DNA of 7,938 nt from Flavobacteriaceae bacterium UBA1682 (GTDB taxonomy: Bacteria > Bacteroidota > Bacteroidia > Flavobacteriales > Flavobacteriaceae), in assembly GCA_002320285.1 (NCBI GenBank), contig DCKE01000024.1, forward strand, positions 146,302-154,239, in the 5' to 3' direction. Position numbers and translations under genes: made by a program. Below the pieces are notes generated by a model that was not told the DNA's origin, ran no database searches, and was given only the letters and a program-made list of their open reading frames with translations. Below, piece by piece: positions 1 through 5,751 of this stretch. Within the stretch, counting starts at the first letter, position 1. Every line of letters starts with the position of its first letter.

Positions 1-22
1 GGTTCGAGACCCCTCATTCACC
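1..22 (+). tRNA. 3' end of a tRNA gene, probably tRNA-His (partial)
   Basis: The window opens inside a tRNA. Bases 3-9 (TTCGAGA) are a standard seven-base T-loop. They are preceded by GG of the T-stem and followed by CCCCT, the other T-stem strand, then CATTCAC as the 3' acceptor strand and C as discriminator base. C73 is the hallmark identity base of histidine tRNA, so tRNA-His is the best guess, but the anticodon is outside the window. No complete CCA follows the discriminator in register, which is common in Bacteroidota, where CCA is added after transcription. An intrinsic terminator lies 11 bases downstream, consistent with this being the last gene of its transcript. Confidence 0.6.
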
Positions 23-32
23 CAGAAACAGC

Positions 33-64
33 AGCCTGTTATCTTAGGATAACAGGCTTTTTTT
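33..64 (+). terminator. Intrinsic terminator after the tRNA
   Basis: A perfect 11-bp stem (AGCCTGTTATC at 33-43 pairing with 48-58) with a four-base TTAG loop is followed directly by a run of seven T (58-64). This is a textbook Rho-independent terminator on the plus strand and probably ends the tRNA transcript. Confidence 0.9.
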
Positions 65-177
65 GTGGCAACAACTCGGGATTTGATCAGCGATAAAGCA
101 GCGAACAGACCAATAAATGACTTATCTTAGCCACGCTTTTTAAAACGTAAATCAACGATCATCCTCAATAACCTATC

Positions 178-732
178 ATGAAATTAATCGAAAATCAAGA
201 ATACACTCAGTTAAATACTTTAGAACAGGCAGAATACTTCGAATGTACTTTTGAAAATTGTGATTTCAATCGGTTTAATTTCGGTCAATTTGAATTTGAG
301 AATTGCTCTTTTAGAAACTGTAATCTGAGTTTGGGGCAGTTCAATCAAACCTCGTTTCGCGATGTGGAATTTATCGATTGCAAGCTGATGGGAATCGATT
401 TTTCTAAAGTCAATGGATTTTTGATGCAATTTCATTTTCTAAACTGCAACCTGCAATTCTGTATTTTCAACGGTTTAAAAATTAAGAAAACGATTTTTAA
501 AACCTGCGAAATACAAGATGTCGATTTTTCGCAATGCGATCTCACTCAAGCGTCGTTTGATGGCTCCGACTTAAACCGTGCCGTATTTGATGCTACTAAT
601 CTGACTCAGGCGGACTTTAGAACAGCGCGAAATTTTGCTATTCGACCGGAATCCAATATCATTAAAAAGGCCAAATTCGCACAAAACAATTTAATGGGTT
701 TGGTACAACACTACCAAATTCAAATTGAGTAA
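178..732 (+). CDS. Pentapeptide-repeat protein, McbG/Qnr-like
   Basis: A 184-residue protein made almost wholly of pentapeptide repeats. The repeats have Phe or Leu at the central position and polar or Cys residues between, for example FENCDF, FENCSF, FRNCNL, SQCDL, DGSDL and DATNL, running from about residue 20 to 150. Such repeats fold into a right-handed quadrilateral beta-helix. A short non-repeat tail (about residues 150-184, with RPESNIIKKAKF) follows. Length, the interruption near residues 75-85, and the tail recall, from memory, the McbG and Qnr proteins, which protect DNA gyrase from microcin B17 or quinolones by mimicking DNA. There is no signal peptide, so it is cytoplasmic. The start is the first in-frame ATG. 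A weak near-match to the Bacteroidetes -7 element (TATCTTAG, 123-130) lies upstream. The gene stands alone, and a gyrase role is inference from family resemblance. Confidence 0.85.
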   Translation: MKLIENQEYTQLNTLEQAEYFECTFENCDFNRFNFGQFEFENCSFRNCNLSLGQFNQTSFRDVEFIDCKLMGIDFSKVNGFLMQFHFLNCNLQFCIFNGLKIKKTIFKTCEIQDVDFSQCDLTQASFDGSDLNRAVFDATNLTQADFRTARNFAIRPESNIIKKAKFAQNNLMGLVQHYQIQIE

Positions 733-838
733 TACACCGGAGCATCTCGCTACGTGAAATCTCCGCGATTGACTGTAAAATGCTTCTACACTATATTTAG
801 AATGCCTAGCAAACCTTGTTAGGGCTGAAATACGCAAA

Positions 839-876
839 CGCTAAACCCATACTAAAAATTTAGTGTTGGTTTAGCG
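839..876. repeat. Long hairpin between the pentapeptide gene and the toxin locus
   Basis: CGCTAAACC (839-847) pairs perfectly with GGTTTAGCG (868-876). After one mismatch the pairing resumes for six or seven more pairs (849-854 with 861-866, one of them G-T) around a short A-rich loop. Neither strand has a clear T-run immediately after the stem, so it is not a canonical terminator. It could still act as a Rho-independent-like end of the pentapeptide transcript, or be a small mobile or structural repeat. Confidence 0.6.
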
Positions 877-920
877 CTTAAAAATGATTTTCCTATTGTT
901 TTCTAGAGTTGTAATCATTA

Positions 921-972
921 TAATTTAAATATTATTAATACAGTTATGCTGTATTTTGATTAATATAAATTA
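921..972. repeat. AT-rich imperfect dyad with a 7-bp hairpin core
   Basis: AATACAG (937-943) and CTGTATT (949-955) form a hairpin around TTATG. The flanks continue the symmetry: ATTAAT (934-939) mirrors ATTAAT (959-964), and TAATTT (921-926) mirrors AAATTA (967-972). Base composition is so AT-rich that part of the outer symmetry may be chance. It lies in the region that should hold the promoter of the toxin gene and could be an operator. Confidence 0.4.
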
Positions 973-1089
973 TTTAATAGAGTATAATATGTGATGATAA
1001 TATAGTTAAATTTTAATTTTTAACAGTTTGTTATTTGTGTAAAAACTTTCGTTTTTTATTTTTATAGAGCATAATCACTAAAAATAAAA

Positions 1090-1344
1090 ATGATGAAGAA
1101 CGCAAATTCTATGACGCTTTTTCGATTTGTAAATATTCGAAGTGCGCAAATTCCCAAAGTACAAGATTCAAAATTTCGATATATGGAATTGCCTGTGATA
1201 GCTCGGCGAGGCTTATTCTTTGATGCTATAAGTAGAAAACCTCCAGAAAAGACTAAATACGAAGCGCTATTAGAAGCTTCAGGATTGTATAAAGATGCAA
1301 TCAACTCTAAAGAAGCACTTAGAATTGAATTTCGCAGCTGGTAA
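1090..1344 (+). CDS. N-terminal fragment of the polymorphic toxin gene (before a frameshift)
   Basis: An 84-residue frame beginning MMKNANSMTLFRF and ending EALRIEFRSW. I recognise no domain in it, and it has no signal peptide or membrane segment. It is unlikely to be a separate protein: the larger frame beginning just downstream has no ATG near its start and is open back to the TGA at 1326-1328. Adding one base between the last TGG codon (1339-1341) and the TAA (1342-1344) joins both frames into an unbroken protein reading RSWxINLLRIIGDSQQ. The most economical reading is a single gene of about 506 residues (1090-2609) with a one-base deletion, perhaps GGG reduced to GG at 1340-1341. This fragment would be its N-terminus. 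Whether the shift is natural or a sequence error cannot be told here. Confidence 0.55.
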   Translation: MMKNANSMTLFRFVNIRSAQIPKVQDSKFRYMELPVIARRGLFFDAISRKPPEKTKYEALLEASGLYKDAINSKEALRIEFRSW

Positions 1345-1352
1345 TTAACCTG

Positions 1353-2609
1353 TTGCGCATCATAGGCGATTCTCAACAACTGTATCAACTGTTTGTAGAC
1401 AATCCGACTTTGTTGATCTTACTGTATCAAAATATGGATGGTGTTTCAAAGGTAGAAGAGGTTACTGAGAAAAACTGCCAACTGTTGGCCGATTTGATAT
1501 TGGTTTTGTGCAGTTCACATACGTACCAAGGGGTAAAAAGCAGTGGAGCCGTTTATAGAATAGGTCGGGATTACAAGGTTTACAGCCGTATTTATCCATT
1601 GGATTCGCAGGTGAAAGACCGTTTCTTTTTACAGCAAATGCAGCGGAAACAAGATCGAAAATTGGAGCGATATCCCGACGATATTCCGCGTTTAAGTCCG
1701 GGTAAAGAAGTGGCTACCTCGTATTTTATTGAAAGTGATTCGGGTAACTACCGCGGACGAAGGTGTCTGGAAAGACGTGATGCTTGGACGGCCAGCCTTT
1801 TGAAAATGGTTTTAGAAAAAAATATCGCTAATTTTACTAAAAGCAGCCTGCAAATCATCGATGACGGTTATGGGGTCTATCAAGCCTCTTTATCGATCAT
1901 TAAAATACGCGATGCGACGCGTTTGCAACAACAGGGTGTCTTGTTTGTAAAAGGTGAAATGGCGGTGGGTAAAACCACCAAAACCGGAATAGTAGTCCTA
2001 TACAAAGGAGAGATTATTGCCAGTGGCGAAGCTAGAGTAGTACGAAAAAGTTTGGAAGAGGTTTGGAAAGCCAAGGGAGCCAAATTAATAGATGCTTTAG
2101 AAGGGCGATTGATTTTAAAAAAAATAGATGAGGCTATTGCAAGGTCGGGGATTATAGTATGCGTTCCCAAAAACGCTTTAAATATTTTTGAAAGCGAAAG
2201 AAGGATACGACAAATTATATACGCCCTAAAAAACAAACATTCTTCTAGATTATTTAATCCTAATAAAGTAGCATTACAAGATTTGGGCATTAAGTTGCCC
2301 AAATCTAAAAACGGTTTAAGTGTGGATTTTGAGGGTACGCCTTATCTATATCCGATAACAGCAAACCAAAAAAATATAGTAAAAATAAAAATGACTGGGA
2401 GTAGGAGATTAGATGATAAATTGGCATTTGAACTTTCAGGTATTAAGAGGAATAAAGAATTTACTTGGCATCATTTGGATGATTATAATGTTATGGATGG
2501 GGTATGTACTGTGCAATATGTAAATAAAGATATTCACGCAGCTACATATCCTCATTTTGGTTCCGTAAAACTTATTGAAGATTTCTTAAATATAATTTAT
2601 AAAAATTAA
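1353..2609 (+). CDS. Polymorphic toxin with C-terminal WHH (HNH/EndoVII-fold) nuclease domain
   Basis: Counted from a TTG at 1353 this frame gives 418 residues; the true protein probably also includes the 84-residue frame upstream. Residues 1 to about 320 match no domain I know. They contain a hydrophobic helix-like stretch (10-27) and a beta-rich segment around residues 196-230. Residues about 325-418 carry the hallmarks of the WHH nuclease toxins of the HNH/EndoVII superfamily: KMTGSRRLDDKLA (346-358), TWHH (371-374), DIHAAT (393-398) and YPHFGSV (399-405). The paired His residues and the later DIH and PH motifs supply the metal-binding and catalytic site in that family. The product should cut nucleic acid, most likely DNA, in a competitor cell. 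A SUKH immunity gene starts four bases after the stop, the classic toxin/immunity order. There is no signal peptide, and no PAAR, VgrG, Hcp or Rhs-repeat signature is seen, so the export route is unknown. Confidence 0.8.
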   Translation: MRIIGDSQQLYQLFVDNPTLLILLYQNMDGVSKVEEVTEKNCQLLADLILVLCSSHTYQGVKSSGAVYRIGRDYKVYSRIYPLDSQVKDRFFLQQMQRKQDRKLERYPDDIPRLSPGKEVATSYFIESDSGNYRGRRCLERRDAWTASLLKMVLEKNIANFTKSSLQIIDDGYGVYQASLSIIKIRDATRLQQQGVLFVKGEMAVGKTTKTGIVVLYKGEIIASGEARVVRKSLEEVWKAKGAKLIDALEGRLILKKIDEAIARSGIIVCVPKNALNIFESERRIRQIIYALKNKHSSRLFNPNKVALQDLGIKLPKSKNGLSVDFEGTPYLYPITANQKNIVKIKMTGSRRLDDKLAFELSGIKRNKEFTWHHLDDYNVMDGVCTVQYVNKDIHAATYPHFGSVKLIEDFLNIIYKN

Positions 2610-2613
2610 CCTT

Positions 2614-3021
2614 ATGAAAATTGAATTAGAACATAACGAGAAAAAAATTTCGGTAGATGAAATTTTAGAATTTGAAGAAAGAAATGACATTAAATTACCT
2701 GAGAATTATAAGAAATTAATAACTAAATTTAATGGTGGTATGATAGTCAATTCGGATAATATGGACACGCTATTAAGTATAAAATATGGAAGTGTTAGAG
2801 TCGAGAATACGATAAAAAATCACCAGATTATAGAATCGAATATACCAAAAGACTACTTTCCATTCGCCTTAGATTTTTCAAACAACCCTATTACAATCTG
2901 TTTAAAGGAAGGTTCTCATTATGGAGAAATTGTATTGTTTTATTTCGATGTAGATAGAGTTGAAAAGATTGCTAATTCTCTTGAAGAGTTGTTTGGAGTG
3001 ACAACTATAGATGAGTTATAA
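2614..3021 (+). CDS. SUKH (SMI1/KNR4) family immunity protein, cognate to the WHH toxin
   Basis: A 135-residue soluble protein of the SMI1/KNR4 (SUKH-1) type. The signature runs from residue 17 to 42: ILEFEERNDIKLPENYKK followed by KFNGG. The later DYFPFALDFSNNPI, SHYGEIVLFYFD and SLEELFG segments complete the alpha/beta domain. SUKH proteins are the best-known immunity family for nuclease toxins, including WHH and other HNH types, and bind the toxin domain directly. It starts four bases after the toxin stop, so the pair is probably translated from one message and this protein protects the producer from the nuclease next door. The coding sequence is very AT-rich: hand count of 2641-2700 gives 13 G+C in 60. 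Confidence 0.88.
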   Translation: MKIELEHNEKKISVDEILEFEERNDIKLPENYKKLITKFNGGMIVNSDNMDTLLSIKYGSVRVENTIKNHQIIESNIPKDYFPFALDFSNNPITICLKEGSHYGEIVLFYFDVDRVEKIANSLEELFGVTTIDEL

Positions 3022-3025
3022 TTAA

Positions 3026-3091
3026 GATAGTTTGGCTAAAAGTAACAAAGCAATCGATAAGTTCCAAAATCATTTAAAAAAAGCAAAATGA
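3026..3091 (+). pseudogene. Remnant tail of a displaced toxin gene
   Basis: Between the two SUKH genes a 21-codon frame runs from just after an in-frame TAA (3023-3025) to a TGA at 3089-3091. It has no start codon. It encodes a helical, Lys-rich end (AIDKFQNHLKKAK). Its TGA overlaps the ATG of the second SUKH gene as ATGA (3088-3091), the same overlap that links the EndoU-like toxin and its partner at 3941-3944. The simplest reading is that the C-terminus of a former toxin remains while the rest was lost. The stretch is short, so chance openness is possible. Confidence 0.4.
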
Positions 3092-3507
3092 TAAATAAAA
3101 TAATGATAACTAATTCAGAGCTGAATATCAATAAAAATGATATACTAGATTTTGAAAAAAACTACAAATTAATATTACCTGAAAATTACAAGAAATTCCT
3201 TTTGAAATACAATGGCGGGCAAGTTGATGATGAAAAACGTGAAGATTTAGAAACATTTAATTCTTTAAAGTATGGTGAGTTAACCATAGAATATATGTTT
3301 AATAATTATTGTATTATCGAGCAATTGTTAGATAAAGATTATTTACCCATTGGTAATTCCTATGGAAACCCCATTACACTCTGTTTAAAAGCAGGTAAAA
3401 ATTATGGAAAAGTTATTATTTTCTATTTTGATAGGGACGAAGAACCCGTGGTAATAGCCGATTCTTTGGAAGCTCTTTTAGGAGTAAAAAGTATGGATGA
3501 ATTGTAG
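3088..3507 (+). CDS. Second SUKH (SMI1/KNR4) family immunity protein
   Basis: A 139-residue paralogue of the SUKH protein just upstream. Shared blocks are LPENYKK (residues 30-36), YNGG (41-44), LKYGELT (60-66), DYLPIGNSYGNPITLCLK (84-101), YGKVIIFYFD (106-115) and the end SLEALLGVKSMDEL. The two are clearly diverged, so it probably neutralises a different toxin, and none is intact beside it; only a toxin-like tail precedes it. An ATG at 3103 (residue 6) is an equally possible start and aligns slightly better in length with the first paralogue. The 3088 start has the ATGA overlap in its favour. An orphan immunity gene of this kind would protect against siblings that still carry the matching toxin. 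Confidence 0.85.
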   Translation: MINKIMITNSELNINKNDILDFEKNYKLILPENYKKFLLKYNGGQVDDEKREDLETFNSLKYGELTIEYMFNNYCIIEQLLDKDYLPIGNSYGNPITLCLKAGKNYGKVIIFYFDRDEEPVVIADSLEALLGVKSMDEL

Positions 3508-3509
3508 TT

Positions 3510-3550
3510 TGAAAGTTACTTGTATGCTTTCAGTGAAAATTTTATTTTTT
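3510..3550 (+). terminator. Possible weak terminator after the second SUKH gene
   Basis: TGAAAG (3510-3515) pairs with CTTTCA (3527-3532) around an 11-base loop. A T-rich tract (3540-3550, interrupted by one A) follows after seven bases. The stem has only two G-C pairs, so termination would be weak, if it occurs at all. Confidence 0.25.
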
Positions 3551-3554
3551 GTAA

Positions 3555-3944
3555 GCATGTTTTGTCTTCAGAAGAGCTGGCGGTCATAATCACGAAGCTG
3601 TCGGTTTAACAGTTAAAATTCGAAAATACTTGACTAAACCGGTGGACGACATGCCTTTTGATGCCTTGATTTCGGTGCGCTACCGCAGTCAAGGTAGGTT
3701 GGGTCAATGGATAGATAAAGAGGCCAAATCGACGATGTTTCCGATAAATTGGAATATTACTCGAGTAAAACAAGAAATCGCTTTGGTGTATGATGAAATG
3801 ATGAAGTACAAAAGTCAACTTAAAAATGGTATAAGTGATTTTTCATTTCCATCTTCCAATGGTACGTTTGTTATTCAAATAAAAACTGATCAATCGGGAA
3901 ATATAACTAATGCATTTCCATTAATAAAACAAAGAAAAAGATGA
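3555..3944 (+). pseudogene. Orphan EndoU-like RNase toxin tip without N-terminal delivery region
   Basis: The frame is open from just after a TAA (3552-3554) to a TGA at 3942-3944, about 129 residues. It has no ATG near its beginning. A TTG at 3630 would give 104 residues but would cut off the conserved-looking GGHNHEA (bases 3579-3599). Features recalling the bacterial EndoU toxin domain are that GGH motif, then GQWIDKEAKSTMFPINWN and RVKQEIALVYDEM, and a closing NITNAFPLIK. EndoU toxins cleave RNA, typically tRNA, in the target cell. The first catalytic His expected about 15 residues before GGH is not in the open frame, which here meets stops at 3552 and 3534. The tip is therefore probably truncated and inactive unless restored by recombination with a full-length toxin gene. 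Its stop overlaps the next gene as ATGA. Confidence 0.6.
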
Positions 3945-4294
3945 AATATAAATTTTCGTTAAATCCGTATGAACAAAAAAATATTCCTATTAAGTATTAT
4001 GGTCTTAATCTAGATGCATTGGCATCCGATGAATGGGTATTAAGAGGTATGAGTTGGTGGGACTGGACTCCAGAAGAAATCCAAAAAATAATCGATAATT
4101 CGAAGGATTTAGTTAAGGATGAAATGTATAAATATCAAGTTGAAGGTAGTGATTTAGTTATTTATATTTATAGTGATGAAGTTTATTTTTTTGATGTGTA
4201 CTCCGAACAGGAAGAGGCGGATCTGATATGGTCTTTTGAACAGTTTATTGATTTTATGGAGCAGTTTAAAACATTTGTAGCTGAGAATAGTTAA
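3941..4294 (+). CDS. Probable immunity protein partner of the EndoU-like tip; family not recognised
   Basis: A 117-residue acidic soluble protein with no signal peptide or membrane segment and no family I can name. It is rich in aromatic residues (GMSWWDWTPEEI at residues 36-47; YIYSDEVYFFDVYSEQEEAD at about 75-94) and ends in a helix (SFEQFIDFMEQFKTF). Its ATG overlaps the stop of the EndoU-like frame (ATGA, 3941-3944), so translation is probably coupled. Small acidic proteins directly behind a toxin tip are usually the cognate immunity protein, and that is the basis of this call. The gene is markedly AT-rich: hand count of 4141-4200 gives 13 G+C in 60, against 29 in 60 at 3661-3720 within the toxin tip. 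Confidence 0.6.
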   Translation: MKYKFSLNPYEQKNIPIKYYGLNLDALASDEWVLRGMSWWDWTPEEIQKIIDNSKDLVKDEMYKYQVEGSDLVIYIYSDEVYFFDVYSEQEEADLIWSFEQFIDFMEQFKTFVAENS

Positions 4295-4338
4295 GTAGAT
4301 AAGAAATTCAGCAGCATAGTAGCGTTTCAAACGACGAT

Positions 4339-4623
4339 TTACCGATTTGATAAAAAAACGGTTAATAGGGTCAGTCCATTCAACATCAAAGCTGCAAATA
4401 GATAGGAGGCGATCGATATTCGATTTTTATAAGTCCTAAATACGATTAAACACGGCAGTAAAAACAACAAGACCACCATAGGTATAAAAAGTTTTTCTGC
4501 CCAGTGACTCAATGCGTTATCGTGATATAATTGTTGTAACAGTGTGGCTCGCAAAACCCATAATAACAACATGATCAAACTGATATAAAATATGGTTTTA
4601 TCAAAAAGGATTGTCTTGTTCAT
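4339..4623 (-). CDS. Small three-helix membrane protein of unknown function
   Basis: A 94-residue protein with three predicted membrane segments, at about residues 9-28, 46-62 and 70-91, separated by short polar loops (HDNALSHWAEK; RTYKNR). No motif or family is recognised. Its ATG overlaps the stop of the peptidase gene upstream (ATGA on the minus strand, 4620-4623), so it is in the same operon and probably translationally coupled. It converges on the toxin-island gene ending at 4294, with no clear terminator in the 44-base gap. Confidence 0.75.
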   Translation of the reverse strand: MNKTILFDKTIFYISLIMLLLWVLRATLLQQLYHDNALSHWAEKLFIPMVVLLFLLPCLIVFRTYKNRISIASYLFAALMLNGLTLLTVFLSNR

Positions 4624-5639
4624 GATTGCGGATTAAGCGTAATACGTTCCTTTCTATTGGCCAACTCCCAAGCCGTAGCAAAGATCAGTTGTACCCGTTT
4701 TTTTAATAAATCATAATCGATTTTATCCGCAGTGTCGGTAGATTTATGATAATCCGCATGCGGACCGTTGTAATAGAAAATTACGGGAATCCCCTTTTTT
4801 ACAAAATTGTAGTGATCGGATCTAAAATAAATTTGCTCAGGTTCACCGACAACGTTGTATTTGTAATCTAATGTTAGTTGAGCATACTTTTGATTTACGG
4901 ATTCAGAAACTTCGTGCAGTTCTGTACTGAGTCGATCCGAACCTACGAGATAAATGTAATTTCCTGTTTCTATATAAGCGTCACTACGACGACCAATCAT
5001 GTCGATATTTAAGTCAGTAATCGTATTTTCCAGCGGATACAAGGGGTTTTCGACATAATATTTAGAGCCATAGAGTCCAAATTCTTCTCCGGTAAAGTGT
5101 AAAAATAATAGAGATCGCTTTGGGCTAAATCCGTTTTTTTCTGCTTCTTTAAAAAGTCTCGCTATTTCTAAAACACCAGCTGTTCCTGAGGCATTGTCAT
5201 CAGCTCCATAGAAAATTTCACCGTTTTGGATGCCCATATGATCGTAATGAGCAGAAATCACTATAGTTTCGTTGGGAAATTCACTGCCTTTAATATAAGC
5301 TACTACATTTTCACTATCTTTTAATACAGGTCCATAACCTTTATCCATAAAGGAAGCAGGAACCTCTTGAAGATGTTTTTTGGCATTTTTTGGAGCTGAA
5401 ATTTTATAGTTTTGATATTGCTTTACCAGAAAAGCCGCTGCTTTTTTCTGACCAATTTCACCTGTTTTGCGTCCCTCAAATTCGTCAGAAGCTAGCATTT
5501 TGAGATTCTTAGCCAAAGTATCGCGATTGATTTCATTATAGAAATACTCAAAATTAAGCTGTTTTTTGCGTTGCGCTTGTACAGGCCCCAAAACCCCCAC
5601 GGCTACTAGGGCAATTATAATACACTTAGTCAGATGCAT
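4620..5639 (-). CDS. Secreted or periplasmic M28 family zinc metallopeptidase
   Basis: A 339-residue protein with an N-terminal signal peptide (hydrophobic core about residues 6-20, likely cut after VQA at 20-22, no lipobox). A peptidase M28 domain spans about residues 110-325. The co-catalytic two-zinc site is complete: His131 with Asp133 (SAHYDHMG), Asp147 (YGADDNASG), Glu185/Glu186 (TGEEFGLYGS, general base plus ligand), Asp213 (NIDMIGR) and His298 (ADYHKSTDT). The FRSDHYNF segment (272-279) is also typical. Family members are aminopeptidases or carboxypeptidases of the aminopeptidase Y/S type, releasing amino acids from peptides outside the cytoplasm, where flavobacteria digest protein. 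Substrate preference cannot be told. It is co-transcribed with the overlapping membrane protein downstream and preceded by a tiny frame that stops three bases before its ATG. Confidence 0.92.
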   Translation of the reverse strand: MHLTKCIIIALVAVGVLGPVQAQRKKQLNFEYFYNEINRDTLAKNLKMLASDEFEGRKTGEIGQKKAAAFLVKQYQNYKISAPKNAKKHLQEVPASFMDKGYGPVLKDSENVVAYIKGSEFPNETIVISAHYDHMGIQNGEIFYGADDNASGTAGVLEIARLFKEAEKNGFSPKRSLLFLHFTGEEFGLYGSKYYVENPLYPLENTITDLNIDMIGRRSDAYIETGNYIYLVGSDRLSTELHEVSESVNQKYAQLTLDYKYNVVGEPEQIYFRSDHYNFVKKGIPVIFYYNGPHADYHKSTDTADKIDYDLLKKRVQLIFATAWELANRKERITLNPQS

Positions 5640-5642
5640 AAT

Positions 5643-5735
5643 TTATTTTTTATGTTTTTTCAAATCGATTTTACAACCAAATCGTTTATGGACAGATGTC
5701 CAATAGCGATTAGGCGAAAATTGACTGGAAATCAT
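5643..5735 (-). CDS. Possible 30-residue small protein or gene remnant upstream of the peptidase
   Basis: A minus-strand frame from an ATG at 5735-5733 to a TAA at 5645-5643, three bases before the peptidase start. The product is basic (SPNRYWTSVHKRFGCK in the middle, Lys-rich end). The same frame is open a further 13 codons upstream (beginning DVYIYGSKLEV) to a TAG at 5777-5775. It could be the tail of a vanished gene, a leader peptide or a real microprotein. No family is recognised. The start codon lies in the loop of a 7-bp hairpin (5724-5751). Confidence 0.3.
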   Translation of the reverse strand: MISSQFSPNRYWTSVHKRFGCKIDLKKHKK

Positions 5736-5751
5736 ATTGTCGACTTCCAGT
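5724..5751. repeat. Inverted repeat in the divergent intergenic region
   Basis: ACTGGAA (5724-5730) is repeated inverted as TTCCAGT (5745-5751) with a 14-base centre. A second short dyad, GGACA/TGTCC (5690-5701), lies 22 bases away. Both sit between the divergent peptidase and dehydrogenase genes and could be operator half-sites or an RNA hairpin on the peptidase message. Confidence 0.35.

Larger units (their letters stand above)
733..1089. other. Non-coding AT-rich spacer with two inverted repeats
   Basis: No coding frame is convincing on either strand over these 357 bases. The left part is of ordinary composition and contains a strong hairpin (839-876). The right part, from about 900, is very AT-rich and contains an imperfect dyad (921-972). 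I find no exact TAnnTTTG promoter element here, although the promoter of the downstream toxin gene should lie in it. Confidence 0.6.

Noticed and set aside
220..435. Minus-strand frame of 71 codons, and similar opposite-strand frames at 1062-1388, 1880-2302, 3606-3818 and 6133-6474
   Set aside because: Each is antisense to a well-supported gene and shows no recognisable protein features.
1327..1345. Programmed -1 frameshift joining the two toxin frames
   Set aside because: No X XXY YYZ slippery heptamer is present in the overlap and no downstream stimulatory hairpin is evident; a plain one-base deletion explains the data better.
1953..1976. P-loop-like sequence GEMAVGKT in the toxin (residues 201-208)
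   Set aside because: It fits the short Walker A pattern by letters, but it is followed by beta-hairpin sequence (TGIVVLYKGE) without the expected helix, and no Walker B is evident.
3630..3632. TTG as the start of the EndoU-like gene
   Set aside because: It would remove the GGHNHEA motif that the same frame encodes just upstream; the frame is better read as a truncated, startless tip.
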